A stretch of DNA of 64,000 nt from positions 27,689,208 through 27,753,207 of the forward strand of contig NC_133105.1 in assembly GCF_022965805.1 (NCBI RefSeq). Reading direction: 5' to 3'. Below are positions 45,892 through 58,725 of this stretch, piece after piece (positions within the stretch are counted from its first letter, which is position 1; each line of letters starts with the position of its first letter). Below the pieces are notes generated by a model. The model did no database searches. It saw only the letters and a list, made by a program, of their open reading frames with translations, and was not told the origin of the DNA. The position numbers were made by a program, and so were the translations under genes. This DNA is from Primulina eburnea (Eukaryota > Streptophyta > Magnoliopsida > Lamiales > Gesneriaceae).

Positions 45892-47636
45892 TGTGAGACC
45901 CCGAGAATAAAATAATTTTGATGACATTTTGGTAAACAAGTTGAAAAATATTCAATTTATTTTGATGGCATTTTCATAAATAAGTTGAAAATTAATGAAT
46001 TAATTTTAAGGACAAAATAGTAATTAGTGATATATCTTTATCATATGAAGTCCAAATGCTTTGGAATTTGGATATAACGTAGAAAACTCAAAGATATAGA
46101 AGTTTCACATTTTGAGTTTTGAAAAATTTGATAGTTTGACTGGTCCAAAGAGATATATTGATGTTAAAATGTTAAATAGCATATATTATATTATTTTATT
46201 AATATAATATAATATTAAAATAAAAAAAAAGATAACTTTGAAAGTTATCATTCAACGTAACTTTGAAAGTTACAAAGAAAGGTGATCGAGAGAGAGAAAG
46301 GTGAAAAGAGGGTTTTTGATTTTCCTTTCGGTCGTGCGACTTATCGGTTTATCCAATCGACGAACCGACTTCAGTTCTGGGATCGTTGACGCGAGGTCTT
46401 CGATTTGAGGTATAAATTCTATAGTTTTGGTGATGTTTGAAATTCGTCGATTTTTTGAATAAATCCGATAAATTGTTAAATCATACGGAAATTGAAGATT
46501 GTTGAATAGTGTAAGATTTTAGCGAAGAAGAGATGATTATAGTGATGTTATTTTGAATTATTCCTAATTTATTATAATTAGAAAATATTAATCGTTGGAT
46601 TGAGATTGAAGAATTATTTGTCAGTTGTTATTAATTCTGATAAATATATGCGGTAGAATAACCGACAAGAAACTAAGTTTTGAAGTCGGAATTGAATTAT
46701 GTTATGATTTAAATTTGAAATGAATTTTCAAAATTTCAAAAGATATTTGAAACTTATATTGTTGAATTTTACTGAAGTAATATATTGAAATGGATATGTT
46801 ATTGATATAGATAAATTCTTATACTGATATCTTCAAGCTACATCGACTAGAACGAATAATTGAGTTTATATGGCATATATGACATGCACGTTGAGCTATG
46901 ACCCTTGGATAACTTGATATGATTGGATTTGATTCTGGGGTTTGTGAACACGATGCTATGTTTGGTATTATGTGGCCCTTAAAACACAGACATTAGTGGC
47001 CCCTGATGATTGATTGAGATTTGGGATTTGATGACGCTTTGTCGACGTTATCATACGAGTATCCCTGATTGAGGCCGGTGTGCCAGATCGAGCATTGATT
47101 TGATAACGATTCGATTGATTCTGACATGTGCTAAGTGGATGGGCATTTGACCTAATACCTCCACGACATACATGCATTGCATTTCATATATTATTGTTTA
47201 GATATCTGTGGTATATATTGTTGTTGCTTCAGACTGGGCTTTGCTCAGTCCAGAGGGGGCTGTTGTTGTCTTTGTATGTTGACAATGACAGGTACTTCAG
47301 GTTATCAGGAGACCGGAGATGGTACTTCTGGAAGGATTCATGGTTGATTGAGGTTTCGTGGTCTTTCCCAGTATATATGTATATGTATCTATATATAGGG
47401 GCATGTCTCGAGGATATGAGTTTGGTTGTATGTAATTGTTTCGGATTACGTGTGGGCTTGTTTTATATTGTGACGTGTTGATACGAGACTATATTATATA
47501 CTATTTTTAGTATTATCATTACAGTTGACACGTTTTTGGGCTCATTGTAAAGATGATTTTAAACTCGTTTTCTACTGTAAGTAATTAACCCTAATCAGAT
47601 TGTATTGTAATAACTATTAGGAGTTAATGGCCCACA
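45892..47636 (+). repeat. Element F 3' LTR (1745 bp)
   Basis: TGTGAGACCCCGAG...GGCCCACA, followed by the TSD AGATC. Two palindromes lie near an AT-rich TATA-like region: GATAACTTT-G-AAAGTTATC (46231-46249) and GTAACTTT-G-AAAGTTAC (46257-46273). The short ORFs are not genes. Confidence 0.9.
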
Positions 47637-48737
47637 AGATCAGTTTAACTGAACAAAATTTAAATGAATTCAACCAGCACAACTGAAGACCGGTTCAGAA
47701 CATCAGTTAGGAGCCATCAGTTGCAGATCAAGACAAGCTGATTTAAGTGGAATCTAGCTGTGCGCAAAGGTACAAAAGCTATTGTCTAGTCAAAGGACAA
47801 TAATAGACGTTGCATCAGAGTTTAAAGACAAAAATGTTCCAGAAAGATTGTCGAGGAGTACAATGCAGATCTCAAGGAACAAATTCAAATGCAACGAATA
47901 CAATTATTGAGTCTCTCTTTACGATCAGTCTTCCCGCTTATAAATAGAAGACCAGTGAATACTCAAACAAGGAGAGCATAACACAAATACAAAAGGGCAC
48001 GCTTCAGAGTCATATCAGCTTAAGAGAAAATCATTCAGCACAGTTGTGAGGGAACACTTCAACGTGTTATAAGCTTAGTTTATAAGTTTATTTCCCTCAG
48101 TGTGTGAGAACATCTTTCGTGTAGTTTTCAGAGATCAGTTCTCTCACACACACACTTCACCACTCAAATATAGTCTTGCACAAAGACAATAAACTTGTGT
48201 ATGCAGTCTTTCTCACATAGACGGTAAAAAAGTGTTGACTGGAAGGTGCTGCCTTCAGTCTAGTCTAGTCTAGGAGTTCAGTTAGGCAATGGGTAAATCC
48301 TAAGCTGGGTGGGTTTATACAAGTATTTGTATCGATCAAAGTCTTCTAGTGAAACCTACCCGAGGTGGTAGAAAGGGTGACGTAGGAGCAGTTGAAGTTT
48401 CCGAACATCCATAAACATATCTTGTGTTCTTAACTGTTTAGCTATTGTTTTCAAACTGATTTAACTAGTTAGAGCATCCGTTGGTTTAGTTTTCATCATA
48501 ACTGAACTGATGAATTCAAAAACTAATCTAGTCTTTTTGTTATTCAGTTACACAAGATATACAAATATATAAGTGTTTCTTAACAAATGATTATTTCGAG
48601 TGTTTTCCGCTTGGTTTTATACCAAACTCGATCTAATTCATTGGTGTATACATTCTTAGAACACGAGCTATTGCAGCTCTTGGAGAATATTTTGTTTGAA
48701 GCACCTAAAGGTGCTCTGCACTAGTTCCTTCACAGCC

Positions 48738-49163
48738 CCTGGAGTTCTCAAACTTCGCAATTTAGTCCCTGAATTTTCGAAAATCCCATATTTTCATTTG
48801 GAACTTTCGATCATCTCAATTTCAGTCCTTGAACTTCTTCAAATTAAAGATTAGGCTTGAAATTTTGGCCTTGTGCATTTACACCCTTAAACTCTTTATT
48901 TTTTCACTTTTGACCTTCTAAGTCTCGATTTTTACAATAAACGTCCAATAATTATTAAATTGATTCAATTATTTCCTTTACATTCTTATAAATTATATTT
49001 TATGCCCAATTTCTATAATTCTCAATGTCATCCCTTAAATCCAACAAAAGTAGAGTATGCAACCTATTTTCTTCTAAGTTCCTTGTTATCCCAATTAATT
49101 CCACTAACCAAATTAAAATTGCATGCAATAAGGAAATGTAAAAACATTAAAAAACTAGGTTAC
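48738..49163 (-). other. Right part of R1 gag/pol intron-like spacer
   Basis: Non-coding. On the minus strand it starts with GTAACC right after the gag frame (ATC-ACT-G). The same position in element H begins an intron (GTACCT), so this is the probable donor end. J inserted into this spacer, TSD CAGCC. Confidence 0.55.
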
Positions 49164-49835
49164 CAGTGATCAGAGTTTTGTCTAGCTCTGCCTCTGCTTC
49201 CTTAGCATGCATGAAATAAGCTTTGCCAACAGTTGGTCCTTTTTTCTTTTGGTAGTCAATGGCTTTATGTCCTTCCTCATTGCAAATGAAGCACTTGAAT
49301 GATCCCCACATGCACTTGCCAAAGTGTTGGCGATTGCACTCCTTGCACAGTGGCCTTTCTTCAAGTTTTGGGGCAGCTTCAAACTGTGGGGGCTTATGTT
49401 GTCATCGCTTCTTCCACTGACCTTGGGGCTTTTGCAGCCCCTGAGATTTTGGAGGCCCGGTAAAATGCCTCTTGATTGGCTAAGAGTTCTGCTAATCCTT
49501 AAAGGCTTGTTCAGCTTGGAAAGCACAAGCAGTGGTAGCTGCATAATCCGCTAGTCTCATCAACATCACATCCCGACGAATAGTGGGTGGGAGGCCAACC
49601 ATGAAATGCCTCAATTTCTCAGCAGCATCTCTAGAAATGAGGGGCACAAAGCGACAATCCATATCAAACATCCTTATGAACTCAGCCACAGACATGTCTC
49701 CCTGATGGAGACTCATAAACTCCATATTCAAGCGTCCTCTGATGTAAGGCTCGAGAATTATCGATACTATTGATGTTGGAATTGTAGAGATAAGAATGCA
49801 CAATTATGAGATTTTGAGCAGCAGGGCCGAAGCCA

Positions 49836-50066
49836 CACCGCACCCGCGGTGCTAAGACTACCGCACCCGCGGTGTAGGTGACAGAAAGTTGAGGGAAATT
49901 TGCGAAGCAACACCGCACCCGCGGTGCGTGCAAGACCGCACCCGCGGTGGTGGGACCGCACCCGCGGTGGTGCAAGCGCCGCACCCGCGGTGATCGAGAT
50001 TCAGAAAATATTATTGCTGCCGAGAGCACAGCGCACCCGCGCTCTTGAGTTGCCGCACCCGCGGTG
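49836..50066 (+). repeat. GC-rich inverted-repeat array in U3 of S1
   Basis: Eight copies of a 15-16 bp unit, (C)ACCGC-ACCC-GCGGTG, at 49836, 49860, 49911, 49935, 49955, 49977, 50029 (arms changed to GCGC/GCGC) and 50052. Arms are 5-6 bp with an ACCC loop. The surrounding DNA is AT-rich, so the array stands out in composition. It ends about 50 bp upstream of the TATA box. Confidence 0.92.
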
Positions 50067-50114
50067 CTGCATGCAGAAGTGCCACCTTTGTTTGTGCTTA
50101 TGACACATGGCATG

Positions 50115-50124
50115 TATATATATA
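50115..50124 (+). promoter_or_regulatory. TATA box of S1
   Basis: TATATATATA, followed by gagtctcatg and a pyrimidine-containing stretch. Placed downstream of the inverted-repeat array as in element A. Confidence 0.6.
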
Positions 50125-51990
50125 GAGTCTCATGCTGATTCATTCTTCTCCATTTTCAGTAGAGAGAACCGAGAGCTCCTTCCAAAATTCCTCAAGTTCC
50201 TCATGGCTTTGAATTGAGCTTGTACAAAATTCATCCATCCAAATTTTGAGATAAGTAGGGATTATCGATCCTTGCATCGTTGGCTACGAAAGGACGTAAG
50301 TTTCTTACATTTCCAGCATGTTTCGAAATTCATATGTTGGAGAAGTTGTGATTTGCTTGAAGATATGTGTTCTTGATATCGTGAGCTTTATATAGTTGCT
50401 ATCAGATTGATTTTCGGATATCGTATGCTTTTGTTCGAAATTCCAGCATGTATATTGATATTGATTGGAAGAATTGAGCATATTATATTGTGTTGATGAG
50501 TATATTATGAAGATTATGAGTTGTGGCTATGGTATATATTGTTTGTTGAGATTGAGTTGATCGGTATTGCGAGAATACGCTGTTATGCCGTAGATTTGTA
50601 CCGAGATTTATTATTGATTGGCATATATGTTGCTTTGAGTTAGAGATTGATATTGGGTGTCTACACATTGCCGTTTCAGATTTGAGGTGACAGGTTTGAC
50701 ATTGAATTCGAGATCTCGACAGACGATTCGACAAGAAAGGTATAATTCATGTGGTCACGGGATTGCACAACTCGATTCAGATTTGATACGAGTTTCCCTA
50801 AATCACATACTAGATTGTTATTACATTGATTATGTAATGCCTTGTTTATTGATTTATATTCGAGTCCTGAGATAGAAGAGATTGGCAGACTTGCCAAAAC
50901 TAGACGTTTCGGTGTATCGATGCATAGGAGCAGATTTGCTATATGTGTAGACCCTCGATACAGAGTTGACCGAAGTCTAGGAATAAGACGTACCGTTGCC
51001 CCGAGTGGTTGGGTAGGTAACAGACCGTCTTATTCACACCGGGATCCCTAGATTAGAAAAGAGTCGAGTCAAGATTTGAATTGTCTAATACAGATTTGTA
51101 TTCTACTACATGTTTAGATTTATATTCATGTTACTTGATTTATGTTATGCATTGTACATGATTTATTACATTGCATGCATCCATGTTTTATACTGGGATA
51201 TGTTCTCACCGGAGTTATCCGGCTGTTGTCGTGTCTGTATGTGTGCATGGCAACAGGTGGGGCAGGATCGGGGTCACGAGCTAGATGAGAGATGATGATA
51301 GCGTGGAGATCTCGGGCATTGCAGATTACTAGTGTTTTCTTATGAAACTTGTACTACTTATGTTTGTAGTTGTCATTGGAACACTAGTGTATATTTGTAC
51401 GAACAGACTTGTATGTACATTACGTTGTTTAATTGCTATCGGGATATGTTATGCTTTAGTTAATACATTTGAATTAAAATTAAAAGCAAAATTTTGACCC
51501 ACATTTTCGAACAAAGATCCAATTAAATCCCAAAAGAATAGAGTTAGAGCCCGGGTCCCCACATCTGACGTCAGCAGTGAAATACTTCTCATAGATGATG
51601 TCTTTGAATCGCACCCAAGTAAGGGTAGCTAGATTGACACCCTGATCAGCTCCTTCCCACCAAAAGGAAGCATCATCCCGCAGCATATATGTGGCATACC
51701 TGACTCAATTAGCATCCCCTATATTCAGATAACGGAATGAACCTCAAGTGATCTGATCCAACCGTCAATAACAATGGCTCGGTGGTATCTAGAAACTCCT
51801 TCGGACCCAACCTCCTGAACTGATCATACACATCATTCTGTGATCTTGGAGCTTGCTGCTCGAAGAAGAGTACCATACCCTCCAGCACCCTAGTAGCAGC
51901 ATCCCCATTGGGAGGTGGGGGTGCATTCTCTCTACGATCCTTATGAGTATCAACATGTCTATCAATACTAGGTGTGCATCTAAGAAGCAT

Positions 51991-52235
51991 TATATCTAAC
52001 GTATTCCAAATTCTAACCTAAACAACATGCAATTAAATCTAAGAGTCTAACAATTTAGATTATGAGAACAATTTATTGATCATCTTAAATATAAATGCCA
52101 ATAATGTAAACATGCAGGTGTCATCATTAAAATCATTTAAAGCATTTAAACTTACAGACTTGAGGCTTGACGACTGAGCTTTTTAGAATTGGCGGTGGCA
52201 CAACCCTTTACAAAAACATTGCCTAAACTCACAAT
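51991..52235 (-). other. 5' leader of R1
   Basis: Untranslated sequence between LTR and gag on the minus strand. It is similar to the leader of H (ttgtaaagggttgt, aagctc, gtctgtaagtttaaat). The expected PBS is not recognisable and is probably deleted at about 52225. Confidence 0.6.
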
Positions 52236-54462
52236 TTATTTTACTTAAAATTAATAACTGCAGTAAAAAACATAAAATCGTAAACATTAAACCAAACCTA
52301 AAACTAGTATTTTTCAAAAAAAAAAAAAGCATAAATGTCATAAATCCTCTCAAGACCACTCTTTACTTCCAAAAGTCATGAAAATCTTTAAATTACTTTA
52401 AAATCAATAATTGTGCGGAAAAACAAGCAAAATTACTTAGGTTAGTGCACCATCCAGTTCAATCGTACAACTCTCGTGTCTCAACAGTGAAATTTTCACA
52501 TGCATCATTCACACCTAGTGAGTCTAATGACTCAGCAAGCCTTAACCATATTAACAAGTAATACATATACATTCATATACAACAGTGAAAATACTTTTAA
52601 TAAAAATAGCTTTTTCATGAATATGCGAAAACTTAAACCTTTTCTTTCATCATATACTTTTTCTTTCGTCATACACATATACATTTCCTTACGTCATATA
52701 CATATACATTTCCTTTTGGGTCAAATTCGTTCGTTAATTGTAACCATCCTTTCATTTTTTGGTTGATTGATCAATCTCAGCTGTAACCATGGTACCAAGC
52801 GACGGGGCAAAAGTAACCACTTTTCCATTCTGTGACTTAGCCTATAGTTGGCGGGGACATCAGCAACCACTTTTCAGTTACTGGGCCTTGGTCTAAGGAA
52901 TTTGGTATTGGGTTCCCACTGGCTTAGTCCCGTAAATGTGTTTTACTGGGGCTTAGTTAATTACAAATCCTCATTTCTTTACCGTCACAATTAAGTCACT
53001 TCATTCAAAATATTTTCAGTATTTCCGCCACTTTATAAAAATACATGCTTATATATCATTTTCTTTTAAACCAAGCATGCAACACGTCTTTTAGCATTTA
53101 ACATTTTCCATCATAAAATCCTTATTCTTTCAAAACAAACATTTTAACATTCATTACAACATTCAAGACACTACAAGGGCTCCTAATGTATTTCAAGTGT
53201 AAAATGACCGTTTTGCTCCTGAAACCCTAACTTTTCCATTTTACCCCTAGACCTTAAAACTTCGACCCGAACCCATCCAAATTTACCATAACACCTTAAA
53301 ACATTCTCATACACATTTCTTAGATGTAAACTTAAGTCCCTAGAATAAATTCATAATTCCTTTTAAAAATTGAACCAAAGTCCCGGTTTTAACTGAATCA
53401 ACCCGAATCTTAACCCAATTTTACCATAACTTAACCACACCTAACCAACCCCTTTTCAACCCAATTCAAGCCCATATAAAACCATTGGAACCTCCTAGAA
53501 TCTACTAGTTTTTTTCTGCTCATTTTCGAAATACCCTAACCCCAACAAGCCCCACATTCCTTCGATTCTAGCCCCTAGCCAACAAGACCAGACCCCGAAC
53601 AACCTTCCTAGGACCAAGACCGACCCCTAAGGACCCATCTAGACAAAGCATAGCGAGCATGGCTATGTTGTGCCCTAGTCGTGTGCCTATCCTTTGACCC
53701 CCTCTCTAGCCATGCGTGGACCCTTTCACCCCCTCTACATCCATGCGTGGACCACCATGGATCGTGGCTAGGACCCTTGCAAGCCCAACCCCTCACATGG
53801 ACAGCCGCTGCACAGCCCCCTCTTCTATTTCCTTCCAAAACCGTGCCCTAGCTTTTTTTGAAACCCAAAAATCGTGCAGCCCTTGACCTTCCTTTCCAGC
53901 CCTTAATCATGCATCTAAGAGTCCTTAAACCCACTGTAAATTGAGAACCTAACATCCCTAACCTGGTAGCCCCTTCCCTTTAACAAGAACCATCAAGAAT
54001 CATGCAAGAAAAATCATCTTTTCCATGTATAATGCATAAAAACAAAAATAAATTAAGAGAGTATCATATTTTTCATGTAACCATGTATATCCACACCTAC
54101 TATGGTGTAAACGATGAGAAAATAAGGAATAAGAAGTGCCTTTTGTGATTCACACATGAATAAACAATTCTAGATGCGAGGGACGTTGCCAGAGAGACGA
54201 GGAAGATCTTTGCTGCGTTTTTCATTCAAAATCCACGTGAATTGCTAAAACGTGTGGTGTGTGTTCGTGTGTGTGAATGCTAGGGAGAAATCCTAGGTTT
54301 CTAGTCTTGGGCGTGAGTTTTGTATGGAGATTAGGGATTGGAACAACCAAGTTTTAGATATAAATATTAAGGGAAGAAACTTAGTCCCGATATCATTAGT
54401 ATAATAGGCCCATTAGAAAGTAGGAAAATATTTTGTTTATGAAAGTTTTCGAAAATATTAAC

Positions 54463-55672
54463 TGTGGGGACCCAGACGCTAATCATCTTCTTAATCGTCA
54501 TTGGGACTAATTTAATCAATTATAATAAACAGGGTCTAATTTTTTTTTAAAGTACATTATTAAAGGCGGAACGTAATGGCATACATCTTAAAATACGTGT
54601 CAGTATTAAAAGTACAAGTCTTGCACTATAAACATACAGTCTAAAATAGGTTTAACAACTATATAGCAAGTGTTTAAACCCTATCTCTAGGTCCAAGTCC
54701 GGAGTCTCCACTCTAATCTCGATCTTTCTTCACCTCTGTGACCCTGAACCTGCCCCACCTGTTTCCATGCACACATACAAACAGGACAACAGCCGGATAT
54801 CTCCGGTGAGAATAAAATCCCAGTATAAACAATATATTCATGCAATCATATAAAACATATATAAAAGCATAAACAAACATCAAAACATGTATCTAATCTG
54901 ACTACATGAATTAATTACTCGTTATCTCATCTCAACTCATTTCTAATCTAGGGATCCCGATCTAATTTAGACTTGGGCATGCTATATCGAATATCTACAA
55001 TAGAAGTCGATCTACATCTAAGCTCGTCGATATACCACAAGTCTAGGGTCTTCGCGGTTCTGTCCAAGACTTGGCGGTTCTGCCCTAGCTAGGATGATCT
55101 GCCCTAGACTCGAATTCTTGCTTTGCTAAAATTCAATAGACTAAACATATCAATCTGATAATTTGCAAATATCAATGTAATGAAATAAAGTATGTGATTT
55201 AAGGAAACTCAAGTCGAACCTAAGTCGATTTGTGCAATCCCGAATCAACATTTATTTATACCTTTCGTTCTGTCTCTTTGATACAATCGAAGTCTTGAAT
55301 CAAAGTCTGTCACTGTTCAATAATTTATAATCAACCACCGTGCAAATCTGACAACAATTTTAATCAATTTCATTCTGAAAATCATAACAATTCCATATGA
55401 TATTTGTTTCTTGATCCGACTTCGATTCTAAAATGTCTATTATGTCAAGAACACCATATATGAATCGTATCTGATTCTGGACATAGCATAATTTCAAATC
55501 TTAACAAAACGTAACGAAACTTACGTCCTGTAGTAGCTGTCGTTTCCAGGAACACGATGCCGTACTCGGATTTAAATTTGGACGGCCGGATTGATCGTAA
55601 ATCAAATTCTAAAATCAAGAAGCAATTCCTTCCTCCAAATCCGATTTTCGTTCCCTTTTTCTTAATTGCACG

Positions 55673-55741
<69 letters not shown>

Positions 55742-55909
55742 CATCCTGCATGATTCAGCAACGTGGCCCGTTCCTTTGTAAAACACGTCTCGCGCATATA
55801 CATCTTTTTATGCCGAATTCAAACCGTGTCCCGATTAATCCTCTTATAATCATGTCAAATTATAATTCAATAATTACAGATTACTAGGATAAAATTCTCA
55901 GGCATTACA
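54463..55909 (-). repeat. Element C 3' LTR
   Basis: 1447 bp. It lacks about 130 bp present in the other LTR (61597-61732) and has a (TA)n tract at about 55674-55740. It starts TGTAATGCC on the minus strand next to the PPT (TTAGGGGGAAGAAA). Confidence 0.9.
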
Positions 55910-56004
55910 TTTCTTCCCCCTAAGATATGATTTCGTCCTCGAAATCACAGGCAATCAATCAGATCAATAAGGAGTATATACAGAAACTGTATAAGAAATT
56001 TACA

Positions 56005-57657
56005 TTATCGAAATAACTCTGGGAATTCTTGTCTCATATCTGATTCAGTCTCCCAGGTTGCTTCTTCAGTGCCCTGACGAGTCCATTGAACTTTGACAAG
56101 CGGAATAGTCTTCGTTCTGAGCTGTTTTTCTTTACGATCAATAATCTGAATCGGTTTTTCAATATAGCTCAACGTCTCATCCAGTTCGGCCTCGTCTGGC
56201 TGAATAGCATGTGAAGCATCAGGAAGGTATTTCCTCAATAAAGATACATGAAAGACATCATGTATCCCGGATAATGAAGGCGGTAAAGCGAGTCGATAGG
56301 CACAATCTCCTATCTTTTCAAAAATCTCATAAGGCCCAATGTATCGTGGAGACAGTTTTCCTTTTTTGCCAAATCTGACAACTCCTCTGAAAGGTGAAAT
56401 CTTTAGAAATACTCGGTCTCCAACTTCAAATACCAATGGTCTACGTCGAACATTGGCATATTTGGCATGTCTGTCCTGTGCTGCCTTCATTTTCTTTCGA
56501 ATTAGCTTCACTTTTTCTGTGATATCTCTGATCATGTCAGGTCCAATTTCAGGCACCTCAGAGATATCATCCAAATAGAGAGGGGATCGACACTTCTTTC
56601 CATACAACGCTTCAAATGGTGCCATCTCAATACTCGTCTAATAGCTGTTGTTGTACGAAATCTCACAAAGTGGCAATGCATCTTGCCAATTAGTGCTAAA
56701 ATCGAGCACTACAGCTCTCAGCATATCTTCCAGTGTCTGAATAGTCCGTTCTGACAGTCCATTGGTCTGTGGATGATATGCGGTACTCAGATGTAATTTC
56801 GTACCGAGAGCCTGCTGCAAACTCTGCCAGAAGTGCGAAGTAAATCGAGGATCACGATCTGAAACAATAGACTTTGGCACTCCATGCAATCTGACCACTT
56901 CTCTGACGTATATCTCTGCCACCTGGTCATGTGTGTACGTCATCTTGTACGGAATAAAACATGCGGATTTCGTCAATCGATCAATCACAACCCAAATCGC
57001 ATCACAACCTCTGGAGGAACGCGGTAGCTGCGTCACAAAATCCATGGAAATGTGATCCTATTTCCATTCAAGAATAAACAAACTTTGTAATAATCCTCCT
57101 GGTTTCTTTTTTTCTGCTTTCACCTGTTGGCAATTTAGACATTTGGAAACAAATTCTGCAATATCAGTCTTCATCTGTTTCCACCAAAACTGTCTCTTCA
57201 AATCATTGTACATCTTTCTGCCACCAGGATAAATACTGAATCGACTGTTGTGCGCTTCTGACAATATCTGTCGTTTCAGATCCGAAACATTTGGCACAAC
57301 GAGACGATTATTCACATACAAGACGTTATCACGTACCTGATATTCTGATCGATGCCCTGTTCTGACCATCGATACTGATCTCTGTACATTCTGATCAACT
57401 TTCTGAGCCGCTTTAATCCTCATAATCAGCTCTGGTTCTACTTGCACCGTATACAGTCTCAACGGTTGATAATCTGTTTCAAATGCTAATCCAGACAAAC
57501 AGCAGTCTTCTATCATACTTGAAACACCAATCGTCGACAAGGATAAAGAACATACCTTTCGACTCAGTGCATCAGCTGCTGCATTAGACTTTCCCGGATA
57601 GTATATGATTTCACAATCAAAATCTTTAAGTAAATCCGGCCATCTGCGTTGTCTCAT
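56005..57657 (-). pseudogene. Integrase of element C
   Basis: Three pieces. 57657-57058 carries the end of RNase H ([25 protein letters not shown]) and the zinc domain (CLNCQQVKAE). 57045-56638 has the core with Asp in MDFVTQLP, Asp in IVSDRDPRF and Glu in TNGLSERTIQTL. 56625-56005 has the C-terminus ([27 protein letters not shown]) and a chromodomain-like tail ending WETESDMRQEFPELFR. Single stops near 57057 and 56637 separate them; the catalytic triad is intact. Confidence 0.9.
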
Positions 57658-57669
57658 ATTCAGTTCTGA

Positions 57670-58725
57670 TTATGAAAACAGATATTTCAAGCTCTTATGA
57701 TCAGAATATATCTCAAATTTCTCACCATAGTGCCGCCATATCTTTAATGCATAGACAATGGCTGTCAATTCAAGGTCATGGATTGGATAGCGAGTCTCGT
57801 GTGGCTTCAGATGTCTTGAAGCATAAGCGATGACATGGCCTCGCTGCATCAGAACACATCCCAACCCTCTGTGAGAAGCGTCACAATATACAACAAAACA
57901 CCCAGTACCTGACGGAAGTAGTCAACATCGGGACACTGGTTAATCTCTTCTTCAACTCCATAAAACTGGTATCACATTCTTCAGACCAAACAAATGGAGC
58001 ATTCTTCTGAGTCAACTGCGTAATTGGTTTAGCAATACTCGAGAAATCTTTAATGAAACGACGGTAATATCCCACTAAACCCATGAAACTGCGAATTTCA
58101 GGCACTGATGTCGTCTCGGCCAAGAAATCACGGCCTCAATCTTACTGGGATCCACTGATATCCCGTCTCCAGATATAATATGCCCCAGAAATACTACATG
58201 TCTCAACCAAAACTCGCACTTTGATAGTTTAGCATATAATTTCTCCGCCCTTAAAATTCGCAACACAGTTCTTAAATGCTCAGCATGCTCACTCCTATTC
58301 TTTGAATAAATCAAAATATCATCAATGAATATAATCACAAATTCATCGAGATATTTCTGGAATACACGGTTCATCAATCCCATAAATACAGCTGGAGCAT
58401 TCGTCAGACCAAACGGCATGACAATAAATTCATAGTGTCCATACCTGGTTCTGAATGTTGTCTTTGAGATATCAGAATCTCTGACTCTCAGCTGATGATA
58501 TCTCGATCTCAAATCAATCTTGGAATATATTGAAGAACCTTGCAATTGGTCAAACAAATCATCGATACGAGGCAAAGGGTATTTATTCTTTACCGTTGCC
58601 TTGTTCAGTTGCCGGTAGTCAATGCAGAGTCTCTTTGAACCGTCTTTCTTCCTTACAAACAATACTGGAGCACCCCAAGGAGACACACTCGGTCTGATGT
58701 ACCCCTTGGCCAGTAAATCTTCCAA
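57670..58725 (-). pseudogene. Reverse transcriptase and RNase H of element C
   Basis: 58725-58075 has [46 protein letters not shown] and intact [10 protein letters not shown] frameshift near 58100 leads to 58123-57881 (VGYYRRFIKDF). RNase H is at 57864-57670 ([31 protein letters not shown]); its first Asp region is damaged near 57890. Confidence 0.88.

Larger units (their letters stand above)
26691..47636 (+). mobile_element. Element F: Ty3/gypsy, split by Cassandra/H
   Basis: LTRs begin TGTGAGACCCCGAG at 26691 and 45892. The TSD AGATC is at 26686-26690 and 47637-47641. Gag-pol is on the plus strand, interrupted in the integrase at 32009 and resuming at 45175. RT and integrase resemble elements A and C. 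The 5' LTR lacks its 3' end and the PBS. Stops and a lost RT aspartate make it inactive. Confidence 0.9.
26388..48732 (+). mobile_element. J: solo Ty1/copia LTR inside R1 spacer, split by element F
   Basis: J starts TGTTGGAACATTTC at 26388 and ends ...TTCCTTCA at 48732, flanked by the TSD CAGCC at 26383-26387 and 48733-48737. Without F it is about 1.39 kb (26388-26690 plus 47642-48732). It contains no internal region, so it is a solo LTR. The strand is set by the usual TGTTGGAA start. The left part is rich in CAACTGA/TCAGTTG. Confidence 0.82.
49743..51563 (+). mobile_element. S1: solo Ty3/gypsy LTR (related to element C LTR)
   Basis: TGTAAGGCTCGAG...GGGTCCCCACA, 1821 bp, with the TSD TCTGA at 49738-49742 and 51564-51568. 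The shared block around gggatatgttctcaccggagttatccggc and caggtggggcagg is the reverse complement of a block at about 54735-54835 in element C, so it is the same family in opposite orientation. It contains an inverted-repeat array (49836-50066) and a TATA box at 50115. The six-frame ORFs here are not genes. Confidence 0.9.
49164..51990 (-). pseudogene. Gag of R1, split by solo LTR S1
   Basis: Coding remnants occupy 51990-51569 and 49737-49164 on the minus strand. The first part has VYDQFRRLGPKEFLDTTEP, a frameshift near 51750, and DDASFWWEGADQGVNLATL up to YFTADVR. After S1 and one TSD copy the same frame continues (RLNMEFMSLHQGDMSVAEF, CRFVPLISRDAAEKLR) to a stop at 49492-49494. Zinc fingers CKECNRQHFGKC and CFICNEEGHKAIDY (last Cys changed to Tyr) lie near 49350-49265. 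Two more stops occur before them. Confidence 0.84.

Noticed and set aside
49182..49544. 120-codon minus-strand ORF
   Set aside because: Wrong frame over the R1 gag. The zinc-finger residues are read in the adjacent frame.
49836..50066. CRISPR-like repeat array
   Set aside because: Units are short inverted repeats with irregular spacing in a plant LTR and no associated cas genes.
55557..55887. ORFs rich in Ile-Tyr repeats (also at 61852-62285)
   Set aside because: Translations of the (TA)n microsatellite in the element C LTRs.
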